Assembly (NCBI RefSeq): GCF_021631985.1 | Contig: NZ_CP070225.1 | Coordinates: 6,758,001-6,822,000 of the forward strand | Length of the DNA stretch: 64,000 nt | From: Sandaracinus amylolyticus | Lineage (GTDB): Bacteria; Myxococcota_A; Polyangia; Polyangiales; Sandaracinaceae | Direction of reading: 5' to 3' | Shown: piece by piece, positions 28,850 to 36,535 of the stretch | How positions within the stretch are numbered: position 1 is the stretch's first letter | How the letters are laid out: each line of letters begins with the position of its first letter | Notes under the pieces: model-generated | Databases searched by the model: none | What the model saw: only the letters and a program-made list of their open reading frames with translations | What the model was told of the DNA's origin: nothing | Position numbers and translations under genes: made by a program

Positions 28850-29030
28850 GAGCACGCCCTGTCGTCTTCACGAGCGTGCCGTCGGGGCTGAGGATCTCGA
28901 CGCGACGCGCTGCACGTCGCGCAGATCGATCGCGAAGCGCGTGACCATGATGTCGGCATCGCGCGTGCGTGAGCGCCGACATGCGGTCATCGAGGCGCGC
29001 GCGCCCGAAGAGCACCGGCTCCCACGGCAT
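28850..29030 (-). pseudogene. Frameshifted remnant of a small gene
   Basis: Protein-like segments lie on the minus strand in two frames. From the ATG at 29030 one frame reads MPWEPVLFGRARLDDRMSAL. A second frame continues RDADIMVTRFAIDLRDVQRV. The first frame resumes with EILSPDGTLVKTTG. The second shift coincides with a direct 5-bp duplication GCGTC-GCGTC. Together they would make one sensible small protein, so two compensating frameshifts are likely. The remaining bases of 28778-29087 hold only the terminator hairpin. The function is not recognised. Confidence 0.35.
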
Positions 29031-29087
29031 CGTCGGCTCGGGCGGCTCGCGCGCTGGACCGCGAACGTGCGCGAGACGCGCGCCCAG

Positions 29088-29582
29088 TCAGCGCTTCGGC
29101 GGCCGCTTCTTCGCGACCGTCGTGGCCTCGAGCCGCGGGCGCGGGCTCGGCGCGAGGCGCACGGTGCGCGCACGTTGTGCTTCGACGGGCACCGGCGGAG
29201 GTCCCGACTTCCCCGTCGGCACCGCCTTGCGCACCACCTCCGACTCGAGCGCCGGGAACGCCGACCTCCGCGGCTCGGGCGCAGGCGGAGTCGGCGTCGG
29301 CTTCGCCGGCGCGGCGTGGAGGAACGCGAAGTCCTGACCGCCCGTCGGCGGTCGCGTCGCAGGTCGCGCGAGCGGAGGCAGCGCGGCACGCGCCGTCGAT
29401 CGCGGCGGCGGCGCGGCCCGCGGAGGCTCGCTCTTCTTCGGCGCGCTGGGCATCACGGCAGCGGGCGGCGGCACGCGCGGCACCGCAGGCGGGGTCGAGC
29501 CGTCGCGCGGCGGAGGAGCACGCCTGGAATCGGAGCCCACGGACGTCGCGTGGTCGCAATCGATGTGCCGCAATGGACACAT
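29088..29582 (-). CDS. Pro-rich, probably disordered protein with N-terminal Cys/His motif
   Basis: 164 residues from the ATG at 29582. The N-terminus CPLRHIDCDHAT has Cys and His spaced like a small metal-binding knuckle. The rest is Pro-, Ala-, Arg- and Lys-rich (runs of PPP, PTPTPP, PPKR at the end) and is expected to be disordered. There is no signal peptide or membrane segment. Reading the opposite strand gives no better protein, and low complexity makes the call uncertain. It is divergent from the first of the tandem kinases, with its ATG about 120 bp from that kinase start, so it may be a small partner of the kinases; this is only positional. Confidence 0.45.
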   Translation of the reverse strand: MCPLRHIDCDHATSVGSDSRRAPPPRDGSTPPAVPRVPPPAAVMPSAPKKSEPPRAAPPPRSTARAALPPLARPATRPPTGGQDFAFLHAAPAKPTPTPPAPEPRRSAFPALESEVVRKAVPTGKSGPPPVPVEAQRARTVRLAPSPRPRLEATTVAKKRPPKR

Positions 29583-29683
29583 GGAAAACTGCACATGACG
29601 CAGCGCGTGAGATCGGAGCACGGCGCGTCCCGCGCGCCGCGTCGGAGCACGCGCTGCTCCGCGCATGCGGCGCGCGACGCGTG

Positions 29684-29689
29684 TACGAT
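29684..29689 (+). promoter_or_regulatory. Candidate -10 element before the DWG kinase
   Basis: TACGAT ends 11 bp before the ATG at 29701, giving a leader of only a few nucleotides. GAGG abuts the ATG and is too close to act as a normal Shine-Dalgarno. Confidence 0.35.
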
Positions 29690-29700
29690 CCGCCGCGAGG

Positions 29701-31605
29701 ATGGCGGACGAAGACCCGCTCGCCGCGACGATCGACGCGCGTGTGCTCGAGACCGCGCGCACGATGGAGCACCTGCCCGGCGCGACCGTCGTGCCCGACG
29801 ATCTCGACGCGTGGGCCGAGGAGACCGTCGCGCGCGCGCTCGGATCGCTCTCCGAAGCGAGCGGCCTCGCGATCCGCGGCACGATCGGCGAAGGCGGAAT
29901 GGGCGTCGTGCGCGCGGGCACGCAGCTCTCGCTCGGTCGCGAGGTCGCGATCAAGACGCTCAAGGACGACGCGCGCAGCGAGCGCGCGACGCTCAAGCTG
30001 CTGCGCGAGGCGTGGGTCACCGGTGCGCTCGAGCACCCCAACGTCGTGCCGGTGTACGACCTCTCGCTCGACGCCTCGGGCGGCCCGCGCATCGTGCTCA
30101 AGCGCATCGCGGGCGAGCCGTGGGCGGACCTGATGCACGCGCGCGCCACGCTGCGCGATCGCTTCGGCGCGCACGACGCGCTCGAGTGGAACCTCCGGAT
30201 CCTGATGCAGGTGTGCAACGCGGTGCGGTTCGCGCACAGCCGCGGGATCCTGCATCGCGACCTCAAGCCCGAGAACGTCATGATCGGCGAGTTCGGCGAG
30301 GTCTACGTGCTCGACTGGGGCCTCGCGGTCGCGATGCGCGACGACGGCAGCGGGCGCCTGCCGCTCGCGAAGGACGCGGTCGAGATGGCGGGCACGCCCG
30401 CGTACATGGCGCCCGAGATGCTCGGAGGTGATCCGCCGCGCATCGACGAGCGCACCGACGTGTACCTGCTCGGTGCGCTGCTCTACGAGATCGTCGCCGG
30501 ACGTCCCCCGCACGCGCCCGAAGGCGGCGCGCCGATGATGCAGATCCTCGCGAGCATCGTGCGCTCCGAGCCCGAGCTCCCCGAGACGATCGAGGTCGAG
30601 CTCGCGCGCATCGTGCGCCGCGCGATGCACCGCGATCCGACGCAGCGCTTCGAGAGCGCCGAGCAGCTGCGCCTCGCGCTCGGGCGCTTCCTCGAGCAGC
30701 GGGGATCGCTCGCGCTCGCGGCCGACGCACAGCGACGGCTGCGCGACCTCGAGGACGAGCGCAGCGAGCCGATCGGCGATGCGGACGAGGCACGGCTGCG
30801 CCTCTATCACTTGTTCGGCGAGTGCCGCTTCGGCTTCCTCGAGGCGCTGCGCATCTGGCACGAGAACGAGGTGGCGCGCACCGGGCTGCGCCGCGCGCTC
30901 ACGTTGATGATCGAGCTCGAGCTCGAGCAGGGCGATCCCAAGGCCGCGTCGGTCCTGCTCGCGGAGCTGACGAGCCCACCGCAGGAGCTCGTGGTGCGCG
31001 TGAACGACGCGCGGCGCGCGAAGGAGCGCGAGGAGGCCAAGCGCGCCGCGTTGGTGCGCCAATTCGATCCCTCGATCGGCCGTCGCACGCGGGTGGTGGT
31101 CAGCACGATCCTCGGCGTGATCTGGACGGTACTGCCGTGGATCGGCTTCGCGCTCGAGCAGCACGATCCCACGATCGATCAGCGCGCGCCGCTGCTCTCG
31201 TCGTGCGCGATGCTCGTGCTCGCGAGCGTGATCGGGTACTGGGCGCGCGAGGCGCTCTCGCGCACCGCGCTCAACCGCAGCCTGGTGCGCGTGGTGGCGG
31301 CGGTGTTGATCGGACAGGTCGCGCTCTACGCGGTCACGTGGAAGCTCGCGATCACCTACGAGCAGACGCGGCCGCTCGTGCTCCTGCTCTATGCGGTGTG
31401 CGCGTCGCTCACCGCGTCGGCGCTCGAGCGACGCTTCTGGCCCGCGGCGCTCGCGATGTGCGCCGCGTTCGTGCTCGCCGCGGTGTGGCCGACCTACGCG
31501 TGGCCGTTCGAGTCGTTCGCGAATCTCGTGCTCACCGTGAACGTGCTGGTGATCTGGGGACGGGTCGACGACGAGGAGCGCGCGTCGATCGCGGTACGAC
31601 GTTGA
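29701..31605 (+). CDS. Ser/Thr protein kinase (DWG type) with C-terminal membrane domain, tandem copy 1
   Basis: 634 residues. An acidic N-terminal 55 residues precede the kinase domain: GEGGMG at 63-68, ATP lysine K85 in VAIKTLK, catalytic loop HRDLKPENV (185-193), and DWG at 205-207 in place of DFG. The activation segment has GTPAYMAPEM. After the kinase is a conserved helical region (ARLRLYHLFGECRFGFLEAL, then MIELELEQGDPKAA) and about four membrane segments between residues 460 and 620. The next gene, 12 bp away, is a paralogue over the full length. The pair looks like a local duplication. Substrate and signal are unknown. The reduced DFG does not by itself imply inactivity, since the Asp is retained. 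Confidence 0.92.
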   Translation: MADEDPLAATIDARVLETARTMEHLPGATVVPDDLDAWAEETVARALGSLSEASGLAIRGTIGEGGMGVVRAGTQLSLGREVAIKTLKDDARSERATLKLLREAWVTGALEHPNVVPVYDLSLDASGGPRIVLKRIAGEPWADLMHARATLRDRFGAHDALEWNLRILMQVCNAVRFAHSRGILHRDLKPENVMIGEFGEVYVLDWGLAVAMRDDGSGRLPLAKDAVEMAGTPAYMAPEMLGGDPPRIDERTDVYLLGALLYEIVAGRPPHAPEGGAPMMQILASIVRSEPELPETIEVELARIVRRAMHRDPTQRFESAEQLRLALGRFLEQRGSLALAADAQRRLRDLEDERSEPIGDADEARLRLYHLFGECRFGFLEALRIWHENEVARTGLRRALTLMIELELEQGDPKAASVLLAELTSPPQELVVRVNDARRAKEREEAKRAALVRQFDPSIGRRTRVVVSTILGVIWTVLPWIGFALEQHDPTIDQRAPLLSSCAMLVLASVIGYWAREALSRTALNRSLVRVVAAVLIGQVALYAVTWKLAITYEQTRPLVLLLYAVCASLTASALERRFWPAALAMCAAFVLAAVWPTYAWPFESFANLVLTVNVLVIWGRVDDEERASIAVRR

Positions 31606-31617
31606 TGGAGCCCGTGC

Positions 31618-33603
31618 ATGCCGTCGCCGGATGAGCTGAGCCAGACCCTCGAAGCGCGCATGGAGGAGCTCCTCCAGGACGCGCGCACGCTCGATCGTTC
31701 CCCGAGCTCGACGATCACGCCCGAGCGCTCGCGGCCGGATGCGGCGGGTGAGCACGCGATCGCGCTGCTGCGCCGGATGGGCCCGACCGGTGCGGGCCTC
31801 GAGGTGCGCGGCACGATCGGCGAGGGCGGCATGGGCGTCGTGCGCCTCGCGACCCAGGTCGCGCTCGGTCGCGAGGTCGCGGTCAAGACGCTCAAGGCCG
31901 ATCAGAAGAGCGATGCGGCGACGCTCAAGCTGCTGCGCGAGGCGTGGGTCACCGGGTCGCTCGAGCACCCGAACGTCGTGCCGGTCTACGACATCTCGCT
32001 CGACGCGCAGGGCTCGCCGCAGATCGTCCTCAAGAAGATCGGCGGTGCCGCATGGGCCGATCTCATGCGCGACGACAAGGCGATCCGGAAGCGCTTCCAG
32101 GCGCGCGACGCGTTCGAGTGGAACGTCCGGATCCTCGTCGCGGTGTGCAACGCCGTGCACTTCGCGCACAGCCGCGGGATCCTCCATCGCGACCTCAAGC
32201 CCGAGAACGTGATGATCGGGGAGTTCGGCGAGGTCTATGTGCTCGACTGGGGCATCGCGGTCGCGATGCACGACGACGGCACGGGCCGACTTCCGCTCGC
32301 GAAGGACGCGATCGAGATGGCGGGGACGCCGCTCTACATGGCGCCCGAGATGCTCGGCGGCGCGCCCGGTCTCCTCTCGCAGCGCACCGACGTGTACCTG
32401 CTCGGCGCCATGCTCTTCGAGGTGATCGCGGGGCGCGCGCCGCACGAGGGCGCGCACCTCGGCGAGATCCTGCACTCGATCGCGCGCAGCAAGCCGACGC
32501 TGCCCGAGGGGACGCCGGCCGAGCTCGCGCGCATCGTGCTGCGCGCGCTCGATGCCGATCCCGACGCGCGCTTCGAGAGCGCGGAGCAGCTGCGCCTCGC
32601 GCTGATCGGATTCCTCGAGCACCGCGGATCGCTGAAGCTCGCGGGAGAGGCGGAGGCGCGCCTCGCCGAGCTGCTCGAAGAGAAGGAGCGCGTCGGCGGC
32701 GATCCCGACGAGCGACGGCTGCGCCTCTATCACTTGTTCGGCGAGTGCCGCTTCGGGTTCCTCGAAGCGCTCGAGATCTGGCGCGACAACGAGGAGGCGC
32801 GCGCCGGGCTGCGCCGCGCGCTGATCACGATGATCGAGCTCGAGCTCGAGCAGGGCGATCCCAAGGCGGCTGCGCTCTTGCTCGCCGAGGTCGAGGACGC
32901 ACCGGCCGAGCTGATCGCGCGGGTGAGCGACGAGCGCGCGAAGTGGCAGGCCGAGGAGGAGCGGCGAGCCAAGCTCGCGCGCGATCACGATCCCTCGATC
33001 GGGCGCCGCACGCGCGTGTTCATCGGCGTGGTGCTCGGCACGCTGTGGACGATCGCGCCGTTCGCGCTCTGGGTGTGGACGCGCACCGGGCACGCGGAGC
33101 GCTCGCACGCTCAGGCGATGCTCGCGACCTCCGCGCTCTTCGTCGCGGCGATGGGGCTCGGCTACTGGGCGCGCGACTCGCTCTCGCGCACCGCGATCAA
33201 CCGTCGCCTCACGCGGCTCGTCGGGATCATGCTGGGCTCGCAGATCCTGCTCTTCGGGTCGGTGTGGAGGCTCGGCGTGACACCCGAGCAGACCGGGCCC
33301 CTCCTGATGTTCCTCTACACCGTGCTCGCCGCGGTGGCGGCCGCGACGATCGAGTCGAGGTTGTGGCCGACGGTCGCGGTGTACGTCGCGGGTCTCGCGC
33401 TCGCGAACGTGTGGCCCGAGCACGTGTTCCTGCTCGAGGCGATCGCGAACCTCTCGCTCACCATCAACGTCGTGGTGATCTGGGCGCGGATCGAGGAGGA
33501 CGTGGTCGCGCCGCTGCGCGAGCGGAGCGAACAGCGACGCCGCGAGTGGCAATCGTTCCTCGAGCGACAGCGCGCGAGAGAGAGCAAGCCGCCGGGCAGC
33601 TGA
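31618..33603 (+). CDS. Ser/Thr protein kinase (DWG type) with C-terminal membrane domain, tandem copy 2
   Basis: 661 residues from the ATG at 31618, 12 bp after the previous stop; GGAG lies 6 bp upstream. Same layout as its neighbour: GEGGMG at 68-73, K90, HRDLKPENV (190-198), Asp210 in DWG, GTPLYMAPEM, the helical region LRLYHLFGECRFGFLEAL, then about four membrane segments and a basic tail (RERSEQRRREWQ) that copy 1 lacks. The N-terminal 60 residues differ most between the two copies, suggesting a different input or partner. Probably co-transcribed with copy 1. Identity by eye is high across the kinase and helical regions. Confidence 0.92.
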   Translation: MPSPDELSQTLEARMEELLQDARTLDRSPSSTITPERSRPDAAGEHAIALLRRMGPTGAGLEVRGTIGEGGMGVVRLATQVALGREVAVKTLKADQKSDAATLKLLREAWVTGSLEHPNVVPVYDISLDAQGSPQIVLKKIGGAAWADLMRDDKAIRKRFQARDAFEWNVRILVAVCNAVHFAHSRGILHRDLKPENVMIGEFGEVYVLDWGIAVAMHDDGTGRLPLAKDAIEMAGTPLYMAPEMLGGAPGLLSQRTDVYLLGAMLFEVIAGRAPHEGAHLGEILHSIARSKPTLPEGTPAELARIVLRALDADPDARFESAEQLRLALIGFLEHRGSLKLAGEAEARLAELLEEKERVGGDPDERRLRLYHLFGECRFGFLEALEIWRDNEEARAGLRRALITMIELELEQGDPKAAALLLAEVEDAPAELIARVSDERAKWQAEEERRAKLARDHDPSIGRRTRVFIGVVLGTLWTIAPFALWVWTRTGHAERSHAQAMLATSALFVAAMGLGYWARDSLSRTAINRRLTRLVGIMLGSQILLFGSVWRLGVTPEQTGPLLMFLYTVLAAVAAATIESRLWPTVAVYVAGLALANVWPEHVFLLEAIANLSLTINVVVIWARIEEDVVAPLRERSEQRRREWQSFLERQRARESKPPGS

Positions 33604-33772
33604 TCGCGGGTCGTGACGGATCGCGAAACGAGCGCCCAATCGCGATCGGCGGGCGTGTCGCTTTCGTCCCCCTTCAGAACGCACGCGCCCGCCACCTTCG
33701 CTCCTCCGACGTGCCCACCCCGGCGCGGATGGAGCGGTGTGAGCATGCCAGTCGAGCGACGGAGTCGAATAC

Positions 33773-33801
33773 GAACATCGCAGTCCGCGACTGCGATGTT
33801 C
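33773..33801. promoter_or_regulatory. Perfect 13-bp inverted repeat with 3-bp spacer
   Basis: GAACATCGCAGTC (33773-33785), CGC, GACTGCGATGTTC (33789-33801). It lies 58 bp before the start of the HAF-repeat lipoprotein and 170 bp after the kinase stop. No T run follows, so a terminator is less likely than an operator or mRNA leader hairpin. Otherwise this gap (33604-33859) holds only the ribosome site. Confidence 0.55.
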
Positions 33802-33859
33802 TGCGACGAGAGCCACGTGATCCGGCCACTGCATCCCGACGCAGGAGGAGCTCGGACCG

Positions 33860-36154
33860 ATGACTTGGCTGCAATCGCTCGCGACATCGTCGCTCGTCGT
33901 TCTGCTCGCGCTCGTCGCGGGATGTGGTTCGGGTCGGCCCGCCTCGGAGCGGTGCGACCCCGGCGTGTGCGGCGCGCACGGCACCGGTACGTGCACCGGA
34001 GATCGACTGACGTGCTCGTGTGACACCGGATATGCAGGCGCGCTCTGCGACGTCTGCGCGACGGGCTACGTGCTCGAGTCGGGCGCGTGCGTGGAAGACG
34101 AGCCGCCTCCGCCGCCCTGCGACGCGGGGCTTCCCTTCCTCTGCGACGAGAGCGAGACGCGCCCGGCCACCGGGTACGCGCCGGTTCGCTTCCGCGCGGT
34201 GCGTGTGCCGCCCATCGAAGGCGCCGAGTCCCAGGCGAGCACGGCGTACGGGGTGAACGCCCACGGACAGCTCGCCGGCACCGCGCGCGCCGTGATGAGC
34301 GGCGGCGGTTTCCGCAATTTCGCGTTCCGGTTCGACGAGGAGAGCGGCATCGTCGACGTCGTCGGAGACAGCGCGATCACCAGCATCGGCCTCGCGATCA
34401 ACGACGACGGGCTCGTGACCGGGAGCGCGTCGCACAGCAACGCGCCCGACCGCGCGTTCGTGTCGGATGGCGAGACGTTCGAGGACGTCGGGCTCGAGCT
34501 CGGCGCGAACGTGTACTCACTGGGCACCGGGATCAACGCCGCGGGGCAGGTCGCGGGGGAGTGCGAGATCGAGAGCGGGTACCGCATCTGCCGCTACACG
34601 CCGGGCACGGGCTGGGAGATCTTCGAGCCCGGCGGCGGATACGCCGTCGCCGACGACGGCACGCTCGTCGGGCTCGCGAACGAGCTCGAGACGTCGGGCT
34701 TCGTGCGCGACGACGAGGGCCTGGTGGAGATCGGGCCTCGCTCGATCTTCGAGACGATGCCGCGCGCGATCAGCGGCAACGGCCGCTACGTGGTCGCGCT
34801 GCAGACCCGGCCGACCGCGACCGAGCCCTTCGGCAGCGCGTTCTGGATCGATCGCGAGAGCGGCGAGCCCCCGATCGCGATCGGCGACGTCGACGGCCGC
34901 CCGCTGCGCGATCTGTACTCGCAACCCTGGGGCGTGAACGACGACGGCTTCGCCGTGGGCTCGGGGCACGACGAGGGCGGCCAGGACGCGGCGTGGCTCT
35001 TCGATCCGCGACGCGGCGAGGTGATGCGCCTCGACGCGCTCACCGAGCTGCCGAGCGAGAGCTGGCGGATCCAAGACGCGCGCGCGATCGGCGACGCCGG
35101 GCACATCGCCGCGACGGGCATCGATCCCGTGACGGCCGAGGCGGTCGCGCTGCTCCTGGTGCCGCTCGCCTGGCCCGAGATCGATCGCCAGCCCGCGACG
35201 CACGCCGCGGGCTCCCACGACTACGACGTGGTCGAGCTGCAGGACGGTCAGGAAGGCGCGCCGGGGAGCATGGCGCTCGGCATCACGGCGACCGGCGACG
35301 TGCTGCTGTCGTCGGCGTTCCTCACCGAGGAGGGCGCGTCCCGCATGCGCGGCGCGTGGTGGCGTGAAGGTGAGCTCTCGTTCCTCGACGATCCGAGCGG
35401 CGAGTGGGTGGTGTCGCGCACCTCGCGCAGCGGAACGATCGCGGGGAGCGTGTGGGTGCGCGACGAATTCAGCGACTTGCGCACCTGGATGCCGTTCACG
35501 CACGAGGGCAGCGCGCCGCTCGCGCCGCACCTGCTCGCCGAGGGCATCGCACACGCCTTCGGCTACGACGTCGACGCGGCGGGTGAGGTGCTGATCGAGT
35601 GCCTGGGCGACGCCGGGCCCTCGGCGTGCGTGCGCACGAGCGACGGCGCGTGGCACGCGCTCTTCGTCGGCCAGCCCTTCGCGATGAGCGAGGACGGCGT
35701 GGTGGCCGGCGCGCGCGCCGACGACGCGGTGGTCGTCGCGGGCGGCGCGCTCACGCCGCTCGGGCTCGGCGAGGGCGCGATCGCGTCGGCGATCAGCGAC
35801 GACGGGCGCTACGTCGCGGGCGTGTACGGGCACGCGTTCGTCTACGATCGAACGGACGAGGTCTACGACTGGTTGCCCGACGCCGCGGGCGATCCCGCGA
35901 CCATCGGACGCGTGATGCCGCTCGCAGTGAGCGACGAGGGCGTGGTGGTCGGCACCGCGTCGGACACCGACGGGCATCCGTTCGCGTTCCTCTACGATCC
36001 GCGCGAAGGCGAGCTGGTGCGCCTCGACACGCGCGCCGGCGACACCGAGCTCGTGTTGCGCGAGGCGCGCGACATCGACGCGCGCGGCGCGATCGTCGCG
36101 AACGGCGTCGAGCCCGACGGCACCGAGCGCGGCGTGGTGCTGGTGCCGCGCTGA
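33860..36154 (+). CDS. Lipoprotein with EGF-like module and HAF-type extracellular repeats
   Basis: 764 residues from the ATG at 33860; AGGAGG lies about 9 bp upstream. The signal ends in lipobox LVAGC near residue 20. Residues 35-75 form an EGF-like module (CTGDRLTCSCDTGYAGALCDVC). The rest carries many repeats of the HAF extracellular type, each with a core like GVNxxGQxAG or AINDDGLVTG followed by RAFxxDG or AWLFDPRRG: for example AYGVNAHGQLAG, GLAINDDGLVTG, GTGINAAGQVAG, PWGVNDDGFAVG, and five or more further copies. Two halves of the repeat array are separated by LLLVPLAWPEIDRQP. The family has no known enzymatic activity; surface attachment is the usual guess. Confidence 0.85.
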   Translation: MTWLQSLATSSLVVLLALVAGCGSGRPASERCDPGVCGAHGTGTCTGDRLTCSCDTGYAGALCDVCATGYVLESGACVEDEPPPPPCDAGLPFLCDESETRPATGYAPVRFRAVRVPPIEGAESQASTAYGVNAHGQLAGTARAVMSGGGFRNFAFRFDEESGIVDVVGDSAITSIGLAINDDGLVTGSASHSNAPDRAFVSDGETFEDVGLELGANVYSLGTGINAAGQVAGECEIESGYRICRYTPGTGWEIFEPGGGYAVADDGTLVGLANELETSGFVRDDEGLVEIGPRSIFETMPRAISGNGRYVVALQTRPTATEPFGSAFWIDRESGEPPIAIGDVDGRPLRDLYSQPWGVNDDGFAVGSGHDEGGQDAAWLFDPRRGEVMRLDALTELPSESWRIQDARAIGDAGHIAATGIDPVTAEAVALLLVPLAWPEIDRQPATHAAGSHDYDVVELQDGQEGAPGSMALGITATGDVLLSSAFLTEEGASRMRGAWWREGELSFLDDPSGEWVVSRTSRSGTIAGSVWVRDEFSDLRTWMPFTHEGSAPLAPHLLAEGIAHAFGYDVDAAGEVLIECLGDAGPSACVRTSDGAWHALFVGQPFAMSEDGVVAGARADDAVVVAGGALTPLGLGEGAIASAISDDGRYVAGVYGHAFVYDRTDEVYDWLPDAAGDPATIGRVMPLAVSDEGVVVGTASDTDGHPFAFLYDPREGELVRLDTRAGDTELVLREARDIDARGAIVANGVEPDGTERGVVLVPR

Positions 36155-36182
36155 CGACGACGAGCCCTCTCGTCGAGCGAGG

Positions 36183-36502
36183 TCACTCCATCGGAAGCGT
36201 GAGCGTCAGCACCACGCCGCCGGGCCGACGTCTCCGGTCATCCCGTTCTCGACGCCGGGCTGCGAGGCTGCGACGCCCACGCCGCGGCTCGCAGACGCGC
36301 CTCCCAGCCGCCGCCGTCGGCGCTCGTGGGCGCGCCGGTGCAGCTCGGCAGCGCGTTGGTGTCGTCCGCGCGTGCCCCCGCGATCCACACGTCGCCTCCC
36401 GCGAGCACCTCGATCTGCATGAACGACGGAGCGGCGCTCGTGTCGCGGCTGAGCACAGCCGGCCACCACGACGAGGGTGACGATGGAGCAGAGCGATCGC
36501 AC
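36183..36502 (-). pseudogene. Decayed lipoprotein gene with frameshifts
   Basis: On the minus strand a GTG at 36502 starts a lipoprotein signal RSLCSIVTLVVVAGC. That frame then turns into Arg-rich nonsense. A second frame from about 36456 reads SFMQIEVLAGGDVWIAGARA and DDTNALPSCTGAPTSADGGG, typical of a real protein. Near the 3' end a third frame ends GGVVLTLTLPME. No single frame runs through, so at least two frameshifts are needed. It lies 33 bp downstream of the GH13 gene on the same strand. This accounts for most of the 381-bp gap. The function is not known; only the export signal is clear. Confidence 0.55.
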
Positions 36503-36535
36503 GCAGGGCGCCGGCCTGCGGACAGGGCCCCCGGG

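Noticed and set aside
28987-34026. 1679-codon minus-strand frame opposite the tandem kinases
   Set aside because: Antisense shadow with His/Arg/Asp-rich composition and no motif; kinase genes on the plus strand are clear.
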